From Fodinibius roseus (lineage in GTDB: Bacteria; Bacteroidota; Rhodothermia; Balneolales; Balneolaceae), in contig NZ_FQUS01000013.1 in the NCBI RefSeq assembly GCF_900129315.1, positions 62,001 through 126,000 on the forward strand: a stretch of DNA of 64,000 nucleotides, written 5' to 3'. A model generated the notes under the pieces. That model did no database searches, was not told where the DNA came from, and worked only from the letters and a program-made list of their open reading frames with translations. Every line of letters starts with the position of its first letter. Position 1 is the first letter of the stretch. Below, in pieces: positions 33,381 through 41,966 of the stretch. A program made the position numbers and the translations under genes.

Positions 33381-34163
33381 GTGGCAAAGTCAAAAATTAA
33401 TAATACAAAAGTTCTTATACTCTGTGCCGGTGATGGCACGCGCTGGGACAATTATCTGGGCGTACCCAAACAGCTTATACCCATCAACGAGGAGCCTCTC
33501 CTTAAGCGAACCGTGCGGTTGCTTTGCGACAATGGCTGTAATGACATTGCTATCATATCCCACGATGATCGTCTCAATTTAGATAGGTGTGACTTTTTTA
33601 AGCCGCCCCAATGTCGGTGGACCGTTGAAACATTATTATCAACACACCCTCTTTGGACAGAAAGAACCCTGGTGCTTCTTGGCGATGTTTTTTACACTAA
33701 GCAGGCACTGGCTACAATCCTATCGCCCAGCCAAGGCGTACAAGTATACGGGCGGTTCGGACCGAGTCTCTTTACTTTCACCCAATATGGGGAGCTGTTT
33801 GCCATTTCGTTCGAGGAAAACGATCATCATAAGATGAAGAAACACCTTAATATTGCCCGTTCTCATGCCCTTTCAGGCGGCAGAGGCAAAATGTGGGAGT
33901 TTTATCGATCGCTGGCCGGCTTTCCGTTAAATGAACATAAAAAAGATGATGAAATATTTACTTCAATACACGATTTAACGGACGATATCGATAGTCCCAA
34001 AGAATACGACAAGCTTGTTAAAAGGTATACCTATGCTGCTTCAAAAAAACCTTTAAAACGGATTCTGGTCTACTGTTGGATTCATGCAATCATTCCCATT
34101 CTATACGTAAAAAAGTTTCTGAGACCCGTTAAAAACTACACCCTGCAATTGATCACCAAATGA
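33381..34163 (+). CDS. Sugar/alditol nucleotidyltransferase-like protein
   Basis: 260 aa. LILCAGDGTRWDNYLGVPKQ is the NTP-binding motif of the MobA/NTP-transferase fold, then LLKRTVRLLCDNGC and LLGDVFYTK, in which the catalytic Asp is present. It probably makes an activated sugar, but no specific partner is nearby. Its C-terminal 40 residues are basic and hydrophobic (YCWIHAIIPILYVKKFL), perhaps a membrane-associated tail. It starts with GTG. Confidence 0.78.
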   Translation: MAKSKINNTKVLILCAGDGTRWDNYLGVPKQLIPINEEPLLKRTVRLLCDNGCNDIAIISHDDRLNLDRCDFFKPPQCRWTVETLLSTHPLWTERTLVLLGDVFYTKQALATILSPSQGVQVYGRFGPSLFTFTQYGELFAISFEENDHHKMKKHLNIARSHALSGGRGKMWEFYRSLAGFPLNEHKKDDEIFTSIHDLTDDIDSPKEYDKLVKRYTYAASKKPLKRILVYCWIHAIIPILYVKKFLRPVKNYTLQLITK

Positions 34164-34251
34164 TGGCAATCACCTATTATAGAGAACCTGTAAGAATTGT
34201 TGTCTTAAAAGGCCGGGTGAACTACTGGTTTAAGATGAACAACTATACTTC

Positions 34252-35283
34252 ATGAAAAAAGATAGTTACGTCCGGTGCTGGTTATGGACCGGTGCCGGGT
34301 TGATTTTTCTCATGGTAGTGGTAGGCGGAATCACGCGATTGACGGGTTCCGGTCTCTCCATGTCCGACTGGAGTCTGATCATGGGCGCATGGCCTCCGAT
34401 AAGTGAATCCGAATGGATGGCCGTCTTTGAGCGGTATAAGGAGTTCCCGCAGTATCAGCAACTCAACAGGGGGATGTCTCTGAGCGAATTCAAGGGGATT
34501 TTTTTCTGGGAGTATCTCCACCGGTTACTGGGACGTATTATCGGGATCGTTTTTCTTGTTCCGTTTATTTTCTTCTGGGTGCGCGGTTATTTTGATTCGA
34601 ACATGCTGCGCCGGGCCTGGATTTTGTTCGCTTTAGGGGCGCTGCAGGGAGGGATGGGCTGGATTATGGTTAAAAGCGGCCTGGTCGACGCACCCTATGT
34701 AAGTCATCACCGCCTGGCCCTTCACCTGTTGCTGGCTATGATCCTGTTTGGGTTTTGTATCTGGTATGTCCTGGATCTGTATGACTCAGGTCCCCCGGAA
34801 AAAAGTAACCCGCCGACTGTTCTAAAATGGTGGTCCCTGGCCCTGCTTGTTCTTTTTATTGCGCAGGTGGTTTGGGGGGCATTTACGGCGGGACTTGATG
34901 CGGGGTATATATACAATACCTTTCCAACCATGAATGGAGACTGGCTTCCCCGGAGCGCATGGGCTCTGAAACCTGCGGTGTTGAACCTGGTCAAAAATCC
35001 CGGTACCGTTCAGTGGGTACACCGTATTTTGGGAACGCTACTTGCCGTAGCCGCACTCATCTTTTGGTGGAAACATCGCAACGCTGGCCTTAGTCCAATC
35101 ATCGAACAAAAAGCCCGAATGCTGCTCGGTATGGTTTTGACACAGTACGTGCTTGGCATTTTAACCGTTATTACTCATGTGGATATCATAACAGGAGTTG
35201 TCCACCAGGCCGGGGCGCTGATGGTGCTTTTTTTCTGGATCTGGTACTATCATGATCTGATACCGAATGAGGAAAAGGGCTGA
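34252..35283 (+). CDS. ctaA: Heme A synthase (CtaA/COX15)
   Basis: 343 aa, eight-helix inner-membrane enzyme that oxidises heme O to heme A for cytochrome oxidase. LIFLMVVVGGITRLTGSGLS and MSDWSLIMGAWPP are the canonical start. FFWEYLHRLLGR, MVKSGLVDAPYVSHHRLALH and VQWVHRILGT carry the heme-ligand His residues, and VHQAGALMV gives the last. It has no ctaB or oxidase genes beside it. It is 88 bp after the nucleotidyltransferase. Confidence 0.96.
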   Translation: MKKDSYVRCWLWTGAGLIFLMVVVGGITRLTGSGLSMSDWSLIMGAWPPISESEWMAVFERYKEFPQYQQLNRGMSLSEFKGIFFWEYLHRLLGRIIGIVFLVPFIFFWVRGYFDSNMLRRAWILFALGALQGGMGWIMVKSGLVDAPYVSHHRLALHLLLAMILFGFCIWYVLDLYDSGPPEKSNPPTVLKWWSLALLVLFIAQVVWGAFTAGLDAGYIYNTFPTMNGDWLPRSAWALKPAVLNLVKNPGTVQWVHRILGTLLAVAALIFWWKHRNAGLSPIIEQKARMLLGMVLTQYVLGILTVITHVDIITGVVHQAGALMVLFFWIWYYHDLIPNEEKG

Positions 35284-35411
35284 TGCTATTGCCGGGTTAA
35301 GACCATAGGTTCCCGAATACTGCATACGCTGGACCCCGAAAATCACCCTATGGAATAGCGAAACTACTGTCAAAGAGGGGGACATCTGATGACAGCCCGT
35401 GACGGTCTATC

Positions 35412-36806
35412 CTATGGGTCCAAAGGTTCGAGCCGGGCCGAAAAGTGCCGCAACACCGTGGGACCGGATACTATTTTATACCCTCCGAGTTGCTCACGCT
35501 GTCTGAAAACCGATATAATCACCTCTGCCAGATAATCGACATGGCTTTGCGTGTAAACCCTGCGGGGGAAGGCCAGGCGGACCAGCTCCATGGCGGCCGG
35601 CTTTTCGCTCCCGTCAGGCTGTCGGCCAAACATAACGGTTCCGATTTCCACTCCCCGAACGCCCCCCAGCAGGTAAAGAGCGTTGTTGAACGACCAGGCG
35701 GGATATTGCGTAGGTGGAATATGGGGCAGGATCTTCCTGGCATCCAGATAAACCGCATGTCCCCCGGTAGGTTGTACAATGGGAATCCCCGCATCGGAAA
35801 GTTTGTCTCCCAGGTACGCAATGGATCGGATTCGATAGCGCAGGTAGTCGCTGTCGAGTGCTTCATAAAGTCCCTGTGCTACAGCTTCCATGTCGTATCC
35901 CGCCATCCCACCATAGGTGGGGAATCCCTCGGTCAGAATCTCCAGGTTCCGGCATTCCGAGGCCAGTTCATCACTGTTCAGTGCCAGGAATCCCCCGATA
36001 TTGGCCATACCGTCCTTTTTGGCACTCATGGTACACCCGTCGGCATAACTGAACATTTTTCTCGCAATATCGAGAGGTTTTTCCCCGGAGAAGCCTTCTT
36101 CGCGCGTTTTGATAAACCAGGCATTTTCAGCAAACCGGCAGGCATCAATGAAAAAAGGAATGTCATATTTCCGGGCCATTTCAGAAACCGACCGGATGTT
36201 ATCCATGCTTACCGGCTGACCGCCTCCCGAATTATTGGTTACCGTAATCATAATCACGGGAATGTTATCGACCCCTGTATCATGAATAGTCTTCTCCAGC
36301 TTGGCCAGGTCCATATTCCCCTTGAACGGATGCCGGCTTTCGGGTTGATGTCCCTCTGCTATCACCAGGTCCCGCGCTTCGGCGCCGGCGTGCTCTATAT
36401 GAGCGCGGGTGGTATCGAAGTGCGTATTGCTGGGAATGACATCCCCTTCCCGGGCAATAGTGGTAAAAAAAATGTTTTCGGCAGCCCGTCCCTGATGCGT
36501 GGGGATGAGATGCTTGAATCCGGTTATATCCCGCACGGCCGATTCCAGTTTGTAAAAGGAGGATGATCCCGCATAGGATTCGTCGCTGGCAATCATGCCC
36601 GACCACTGTTTGGAGGACATAGCGCCCGTGCCGCTGTCCGTGAGCAGGTCAATAAGAACATCGTCCGCTTTGAGCAGGAAGGGATTGAACCCGGCCTCTT
36701 TAAGGAGTTGCGCCCGCTCTTCCATAGTAGTGAACCGGACCGGCTCAACCGACCGGATACGAAAGGGTTCTATAATCGTATCGGATTCGAATTCTTTGAG
36801 CTTCAT
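35412..36806 (-). CDS. tnaA: Tryptophanase (beta-eliminating lyase)
   Basis: 464 aa PLP enzyme. EPFRIRSVEPVRFTT, IDLLTDSGTGAMSSKQW and IPTHQGRAAENIFF match TnaA; tyrosine phenol-lyase is the close relative. The PLP Lys is in CTMSAKKDGMANIGG. The substrate side is EGFPTYGGMAGYDMEAVAQG, with TGGHAVYLDA and RGVEIGTVMFGR. The overall order and the last motif favour tryptophanase (Trp to indole, pyruvate and ammonia), but tyrosine phenol-lyase is not excluded. It is divergent from the nirK operon. No TnaC-like leader peptide is visible in the 515-bp upstream gap. Confidence 0.85.
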   Translation of the reverse strand: MKLKEFESDTIIEPFRIRSVEPVRFTTMEERAQLLKEAGFNPFLLKADDVLIDLLTDSGTGAMSSKQWSGMIASDESYAGSSSFYKLESAVRDITGFKHLIPTHQGRAAENIFFTTIAREGDVIPSNTHFDTTRAHIEHAGAEARDLVIAEGHQPESRHPFKGNMDLAKLEKTIHDTGVDNIPVIMITVTNNSGGGQPVSMDNIRSVSEMARKYDIPFFIDACRFAENAWFIKTREEGFSGEKPLDIARKMFSYADGCTMSAKKDGMANIGGFLALNSDELASECRNLEILTEGFPTYGGMAGYDMEAVAQGLYEALDSDYLRYRIRSIAYLGDKLSDAGIPIVQPTGGHAVYLDARKILPHIPPTQYPAWSFNNALYLLGGVRGVEIGTVMFGRQPDGSEKPAAMELVRLAFPRRVYTQSHVDYLAEVIISVFRQREQLGGYKIVSGPTVLRHFSARLEPLDP

Positions 36807-37321
36807 AACATAGTTTTTCTTTTATGGGGCATCTATAACATTGATAGTAATAACCTGCATATAATCCGTTCAGAAAATACGGTTACCGTGCAACAATGTA
36901 CAGGAAATTTAGCCCGGTTGCCCCATCCTCTCCACCCATTGTACGGCCCTTCAACCGGTTAGTTATTAATCTGTCATAAACAGCTGGTAGCAGTCGCGGC
37001 AGTTTTAACCAGCTATTGATCGGCTCGGTACACTTGGCGGGCGGCATTCTCGTTCATAAGCGTCCGTACGGGCGGTGATCCTAAACGGCATAAGGTTAAA
37101 GTGGCTATAAAACTTCTACCCTTCTTTACACAGAATACAAATTGCAAGCATTTTTTTCATATTCTCCTCTTTTTTTCAATATTGCGCTTGCAGGGATTGT
37201 GGCCGATGCAGCAAATGCACTACGATGGGTTGTATAAAACGTACACCACAACAAGGGTTCGGCCTGCCTATTCTTTAGGTACCCGTCTGTTAAACGTAAT
37301 GTACACGAAAAAAATACAATT
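36807..37321. other. Divergent promoter region tnaA / nirK
   Basis: 515 bp without a gene. Several short, partly repeated elements are present: TTGCAAGC at about 37141 and GCTTGCAG at about 37187, which recall the TTGCATGC palindromes before the second nirK, and three GTACAC/TGTACA motifs. The remainder is ordinary mixed sequence. No exact TTGAT-N4-ATCAA (FNR-type) box was found. Confidence 0.45.
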
Positions 37322-38761
37322 ATGCATAAGCATTTAATACGATTGGGGACTATACTATTGGTGACAGGAGTACTGTCGGCCTGTTCAGCCGAAGACGATT
37401 TCGATCCCGAAACAGCCGAAATCGTCGGGGAAGAAACGGCAGAGTTAACGCTTCCGCCCGACGTACCTCCCCCCATTGAACGGGATCACGCAACAAAATT
37501 AATAGCAAATATGGAGGTCATCGAAAAGGAAATGCGCCTGGCCGACGGGGTTACGTACACGATGTGGACCTTTGGCGGGGATGTCCCCGGGAAATTTATC
37601 CGCGCCCGGGAAGGGGATATGATCGAATTCCACCTGCAGAATCATCCCGACAACAAACTCCCCCACAATATTGACCTGCACGCTGTAAACGGTCCGGGCG
37701 GCGGCGCCGAGTCCACCTTTACGGCGCCGGGACGTGAAACCGTATTTACCTTTCGCGCGTTAAATCCGGGCCTGTATGTTTATCACTGCGCCACTGCGCC
37801 GGTCGGCATGCACATTGCCAACGGCATGTACGGGCTTATCCTGATCGAACCGGCCGAGGGACTTTCAGAAGTGGACGAAGAATACTATGTCATGCAAAGT
37901 GAGTTTTATACCGAAGGCGACTACGGGGAGCGGGGCCTGCAGCCGTTTGACATGGATCGTGCGATTGAAGAGGATCCGGAATATGTGGTCTTTAACGGAT
38001 CGGTAGGATCCATGCAGGGCGAAAATGCCATTACTTCCGAGCGGGGGGACCAGGTCCGGCTGTTTGTCGGGAACGGGGGACCCAACTTAACCTCTTCGTT
38101 CCACGTTATCGGAGAAATATTTGACAAGGTGCATTATGAGGGCGGCGATCGTGTACAGAATAATGTTCAGACGACCAGCATCCCGGCCGGGGGCTCGGCC
38201 ATCGTCGAGTTCGAAACGGAGGTTCCGGGCAACTATATTTTGGTGGACCACGCTATCTTCCGGGCCTTTAACAAAGGAGCACTGGCGACCCTTGCTGTCT
38301 CCGGTGAGGAGGATGAAAATGTCTTTACCGGTCAGCAGCTGGAGCAGGTCTACCAGCCGGAAGGAGGCGCTGTTCAGGAAATACCCCAGGAAGAGCGGAC
38401 GATACCCGCCGCTGAAACCCTGGAGGAACAGATGGAATACGGCAGAGAGGTATATACTTCTGTCTGTCAGGCCTGTCACATGCAGGATGGTACGGGTATT
38501 GAGGGCGCTTTCCCCCCGATAGCAAATTCTGACTACCTGAATGAAAATCCGGACCGCGGGATTAGCGCGGTCGTGCACGGACTTTCGGGTGAAATTACAG
38601 TCAACGGGGAAACCTATGACGGTGTAATGCCCCGACAAAACCTCACAAACGAGGAGGTCGCAAACGTGACCACCTATATTCTCAATAGTTTTGATAATGA
38701 AGGCGGGCGCGTTACGCCCGGGGATGTGGAACGTATCCGGGAACAGGGACCTGTTGAATAA
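37322..38761 (+). CDS. nirK: Copper nitrite reductase with C-terminal cytochrome c domain
   Basis: 479 aa lipoprotein (lipobox LSAC, Cys21) reducing nitrite to nitric oxide in the periplasm. It has two cupredoxin domains (about 60-330). Type 1 Cu ligands are His115, Cys156, His164 and Met169 (YHCATAPVGMHIANGMYG). Type 2 ligands are His120, His155 and His310. Catalytic Asp118 (PHNIDLH) and His261 (FHVIGEIFD) are intact. The motifs are closest to the AniA-type class. A cytochrome c domain (about 370-455) adds CQACH and the axial Met in GVMPRQ, giving a built-in electron donor. It is the first gene of a nirK-nirV-SCO module, with NirV following 17 bp later. Confidence 0.95.
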   Translation: MHKHLIRLGTILLVTGVLSACSAEDDFDPETAEIVGEETAELTLPPDVPPPIERDHATKLIANMEVIEKEMRLADGVTYTMWTFGGDVPGKFIRAREGDMIEFHLQNHPDNKLPHNIDLHAVNGPGGGAESTFTAPGRETVFTFRALNPGLYVYHCATAPVGMHIANGMYGLILIEPAEGLSEVDEEYYVMQSEFYTEGDYGERGLQPFDMDRAIEEDPEYVVFNGSVGSMQGENAITSERGDQVRLFVGNGGPNLTSSFHVIGEIFDKVHYEGGDRVQNNVQTTSIPAGGSAIVEFETEVPGNYILVDHAIFRAFNKGALATLAVSGEEDENVFTGQQLEQVYQPEGGAVQEIPQEERTIPAAETLEEQMEYGREVYTSVCQACHMQDGTGIEGAFPPIANSDYLNENPDRGISAVVHGLSGEITVNGETYDGVMPRQNLTNEEVANVTTYILNSFDNEGGRVTPGDVERIREQGPVE

Positions 38762-38778
38762 CTTGATGACATAACCTC

Positions 38779-39561
38779 TTGTTGTACCGAAAACCCATAC
38801 TTTTACTCTTCCTGCTGGCGGGATGTTCCCTTTTAGCGCGAGCACAGCCAAACGGCATGGTTGCGATAGAACGGGATACTTTTATGCCGTTCTACAGCTC
38901 TGCCGGCGACAGTATAAGGGTGGAATCCTTTTACCTGGATACCCACCCCGTAACCAATGCCGAATTCCTGAAGTTTGTGACGGAGAACAGGCAATGGCGG
39001 CGGTCGCAGGCCAAGAGTGTTTTTGTGGATGAGAATTATCTCGGCCACTGGGAGGGTGACCTTGATATCGGGACCAACACTGCCCCGGAGAGCCCTGTTA
39101 CCAATGTGTCCTGGTTTGCCGCACGGGCTTTCGCCAAGTGGAAGGGCAAGCGGCTGCCGACCCTCCACGAGTGGGAATACGTAGCTTCTGCCAGTGCATC
39201 AAAGCCGCTTGCGAGTCGTGACAGGGCGTTTGTGCGACAAATACTGGATTGGTACAGCCGGCCGAATCCCGAGCAGAAACCGGCAGTGGGAGAAGGACGT
39301 CCCAATTACCACGGCGTATATGACATGCACGGGTTGATTTGGGAGTGGGTACGGGATTTTAATACCGTGTTTATCAGTGGAGAATCGCGGGCCGACCAGG
39401 GAGAGCTGAAACAGTTTTACTGTGCCGCCGGGAGCTCCGTTGCCGCCGATGCGGATAAGGCAAATTATGCCGCTTTCCTGCGCTATGCTTTTCGCGGTAG
39501 CCTGGAGGCTGATTTTTCGGTTGGCAACCTGGGCTTTCGCTGCGCCCGGGATAAGAAATAA
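38779..39561 (+). CDS. nirV: NirV-like SUMF1/FGE-fold protein, module 1
   Basis: 260 aa, exported (signal peptide with LLLFLLAGCSLLARAQ). It has the SUMF1/formylglycine-generating-enzyme fold: FYLDTHPVTNAEFLKFV, SPVTNVSWFAARAFAKWKGK, RLPTLHEWEYVA, WEWVRDF and the terminal NLGFRCARD. NirV proteins follow nirK in many denitrifiers; their role is unproven, possibly nitrite-reductase maturation. The FGE cysteine pair is not obvious; one Cys occurs in FYCAAGSS. The only in-frame start at this place is TTG at 38779, 17 bp after the nirK stop. Confidence 0.88.
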   Translation: MLYRKPILLLFLLAGCSLLARAQPNGMVAIERDTFMPFYSSAGDSIRVESFYLDTHPVTNAEFLKFVTENRQWRRSQAKSVFVDENYLGHWEGDLDIGTNTAPESPVTNVSWFAARAFAKWKGKRLPTLHEWEYVASASASKPLASRDRAFVRQILDWYSRPNPEQKPAVGEGRPNYHGVYDMHGLIWEWVRDFNTVFISGESRADQGELKQFYCAAGSSVAADADKANYAAFLRYAFRGSLEADFSVGNLGFRCARDKK

Positions 39562-39573
39562 ATATTATAAATC

Positions 39574-40239
39574 ATGACCATATATAGTTATCAAAACACG
39601 GTCTTTCTCTTTTTAGTCACTGCTGTATTCCTTGCGGGAGCTTGCAGCAGCGGCGAGAAACAACAGGCCGCCCAATCAGACGGGATGGCTATGTCGGATG
39701 ATGAGCATGCAGCTCACGCCGATATGCAGATGGATGCCGGGGAACCGACCGGTGAATCCATCTATAATGTAAGCAGCACCTGGCAAAACCGCCGCGGGGA
39801 ATCGGTTACCCTGAACAGCTTGGGCGGCAAGGTACAGGTGGTGGCGATGGTTTATACCCACTGCGAGCATGCCTGTCCCCGTATTCTCGCTGACATGCAG
39901 CGCATCAGGGATGGCTTGCCGGAGAAAGCTCTATCAGCCACAAACTTTACGATTATTTCTATTGATCCCGAGCGCGATACGCCGGGACGCCTTACGGATT
40001 TTGCCCGGGAAAATAATCTCTCGGACGACCAGTGGACCCTGTTAAATGGCGATGAGGGAGATATTTTGGAAATAGCAGCCCTGCTGGGGGTAAAATACAA
40101 GCGGATCAGCGATACCGACTTTACGCATTCCAACATGATCACCGTGCTTAACAAAGAGGGGGAGGTCGCCTACCAGCGCAGACAGCTGACGGATCAACAG
40201 GACAAGATCATTGATGTCATTCATGATTTAGGCAGCTGA
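39574..40239 (+). CDS. SCO1/SenC-family copper chaperone lipoprotein, module 1
   Basis: 221 aa. The lipobox LAGAC is followed by a Met/His-rich linker (SDGMAMSDDEHAAHADMQMD) able to bind copper. The thioredoxin-like fold has the copper motif CEHAC in VYTHCEHACPRILADMQRI and the distant His in FTHSNMITVL. SCO proteins load copper into CuA or other copper sites; here the likely client is the nitrite reductase. It starts 12 bp after NirV. Confidence 0.93.
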   Translation: MTIYSYQNTVFLFLVTAVFLAGACSSGEKQQAAQSDGMAMSDDEHAAHADMQMDAGEPTGESIYNVSSTWQNRRGESVTLNSLGGKVQVVAMVYTHCEHACPRILADMQRIRDGLPEKALSATNFTIISIDPERDTPGRLTDFARENNLSDDQWTLLNGDEGDILEIAALLGVKYKRISDTDFTHSNMITVLNKEGEVAYQRRQLTDQQDKIIDVIHDLGS

Positions 40240-40575
40240 GATGAGCGCGGCGGATTCTCCTGCTCTCGCACTCACTATTTTCCGCTCCTGCGCTTGCACT
40301 ATTTCATAGCCGGCAGTTGTCCTGCCGGCATATATTGTACTATCAAATCTCACATATCCCCGAACTGATTTCCGAATATGATAAAGCGCGCGGCGAGCTC
40401 CCACCTATCTCACGACTGCTTGTATCCGGCCGTAGATCCATAGATTCGACTATTGTAGGGCGCTGTCTTAAAAAGCCTTGTATTTACTGCTATATTCCAT
40501 AAATCCATATTTTTCACAAAGATTTAAGGTGAGAAACATGGGTTAGAGGTCTTGATAGATGCCCTGATCATTCTG

Positions 40576-40621
40576 TTGCATGCATGCAATAACCCGTAAA
40601 ATCCCTCTTGCATGCCTGCAA
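40576..40621. promoter_or_regulatory. Paired TTGCATGCATGCAA palindromes upstream of nirK2
   Basis: TTGCATGCATGCAA (40576-40589) is a perfect 14-bp palindrome. TTGCATGCCTGCAA (40608-40621) is the same with one change. The centres are 32 bp apart, about three helical turns, so two dimers could bind the same face. They lie 168-213 bp before the nirK start. The regulator is unknown. Confidence 0.55.
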
Positions 40622-40745
40622 TGTTACCCTCCCGGTCCATTATAACAGTCCAGGAACATCTTTGGTTTAGATTAGGCTGGAGACATTTTTCATCCGCTTA
40701 GCAGTTTTGGTACGCTTGTTGCATAAACCATTGGCAAAACAATAA

Positions 40746-40761
40746 AAGACAAAGTTGTCTT
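40746..40761 (+). promoter_or_regulatory. AAGACAA-AG-TTGTCTT inverted repeat in nirK2 leader
   Basis: A perfect 7+7 inverted repeat with a 2-bp centre, 27 bp before the nirK ATG. It could be an operator or an mRNA hairpin near the ribosome-binding site. No related copy was found before the first nirK. Confidence 0.5.
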
Positions 40762-40788
40762 AAATACAAACCACCAAACCTCAGCACC

Positions 40789-41922
40789 ATGAACTTTCCA
40801 AAACGTACCTTAGCCCTTTTAACCGGACTAATCCTTGCAGGTTTTTTTACTCTTGCACAGGCCCAAACAGATGAATACGAGCTGGATGGCATGACCTTCG
40901 GCATGCCGGAAGCAGAAGTCTTCACTGAAGACTATGACGGGCCTCCCGTGGTAGGCGAATATTTGACAATGTTACCCAACCTCAAACCGCTGGATTATGA
41001 AGGTAATAAACATCACGAGGTCCGAATTGATATTATCGCCCAGGAAATAGAAGTGGCCGACGGGGTCAAATATAAAGCATGGACATTCGGTGGTACAGTT
41101 CCCGGTCCGGTGTTGCATGTAAAGGAAGGCGATCGAATTACTTTCGTAATGAAAAACCGTTCAGACGAAGAAGTGACGATCACAGAACCTACAAAAGAAG
41201 GTTCTCCCTTTATGCAGCAGGTCGCTGAAAACAACTTTATGAACGCGCAGCCGGGTACCATGCCTATGCCGCACTCCATGGATTTCCATGCGGGAACCGT
41301 TGCAAAAGATGACAAGTGGAGAAGTATTTCTCCGGGCGAATCCATTACGTTCGACTGGGTTGCCAATTATGCAGGCTCATATATCTATCACTGCGGTACG
41401 CCCAGTGTACTTATGCACACGGCTATGGGGCAGCACGGAGTGGTTGTCGTATCCCCCAAGGATGGCTACGGCACAGATTACGAAGTCGATAAAGAATTCG
41501 TAGTGGTTCAATCCGAGTATTACCTGAAGAAAGGTGCCGGCGACTTATACCAGTACGATTTTGAGGCCGCTCAAAGTGTAAATCCATCCCATGTGGTATT
41601 CAACGGGCACCAGACCATCCTGCATGACCGACCTCTGGAAGCCAGTGCCGGCGACCGTGTTCGCCTGCATGTTTCAAACAACGGTCCCAGCGGCACCTCC
41701 AGCTTCCACGTAATCGGTGCCATATTCGATCGTGTTTGGTTGGAAGGCCATCCTTTTAATGAAATGCGCGGAATGCAGACCGTATTGTTAGGTGCTTCAA
41801 GCTCTGCCACGATAGACTTTATCGTGCCTGAAGAAGGGAAATACATCCTGATCGACCACGAATTTGCCGATGCCGAGAAGGGCGCCACGGGTACCCTGAA
41901 AGCCGGTCCCCGTATCAACTAA
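40789..41922 (+). CDS. nirK: Copper nitrite reductase, second copy
   Basis: 377 aa, exported with a cleavable signal peptide (LLTGLILAGFFTLAQAQ); no lipid anchor and no cytochrome domain. Type 2 Cu ligands are His167, His201 and His357. Catalytic Asp165 (MPHSMDFH) and His307 (FHVIGAIFD) are present. Type 1 ligands are His162, Cys202 and His210. The segment YHCGTPSVLMHTAMGQHG has Gln215 where the axial Met usually lies, with Met213 two residues earlier. This may give a stellacyanin-like copper site or a shifted ligand. It has a 40-residue N-terminal extension compared with NirK of module 1. It leads the second nirK-nirV-SCO module. Confidence 0.94.
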   Translation: MNFPKRTLALLTGLILAGFFTLAQAQTDEYELDGMTFGMPEAEVFTEDYDGPPVVGEYLTMLPNLKPLDYEGNKHHEVRIDIIAQEIEVADGVKYKAWTFGGTVPGPVLHVKEGDRITFVMKNRSDEEVTITEPTKEGSPFMQQVAENNFMNAQPGTMPMPHSMDFHAGTVAKDDKWRSISPGESITFDWVANYAGSYIYHCGTPSVLMHTAMGQHGVVVVSPKDGYGTDYEVDKEFVVVQSEYYLKKGAGDLYQYDFEAAQSVNPSHVVFNGHQTILHDRPLEASAGDRVRLHVSNNGPSGTSSFHVIGAIFDRVWLEGHPFNEMRGMQTVLLGASSSATIDFIVPEEGKYILIDHEFADAEKGATGTLKAGPRIN

Positions 41923-41966
41923 CCATCATCACCTATAATTACTTATAACTATTAATCTATCTTGCA

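Larger units (their letters stand above)
40240..40788. other. Intergenic region before second nirK
   Basis: About 550 bp without an acceptable gene. The left half contains a short open frame at 40317 with no support. The right 220 bp contain the regulatory-looking repeats described next. The gap divides the two nirK-nirV-SCO modules, so the second is probably transcribed from its own promoter. Confidence 0.5.
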
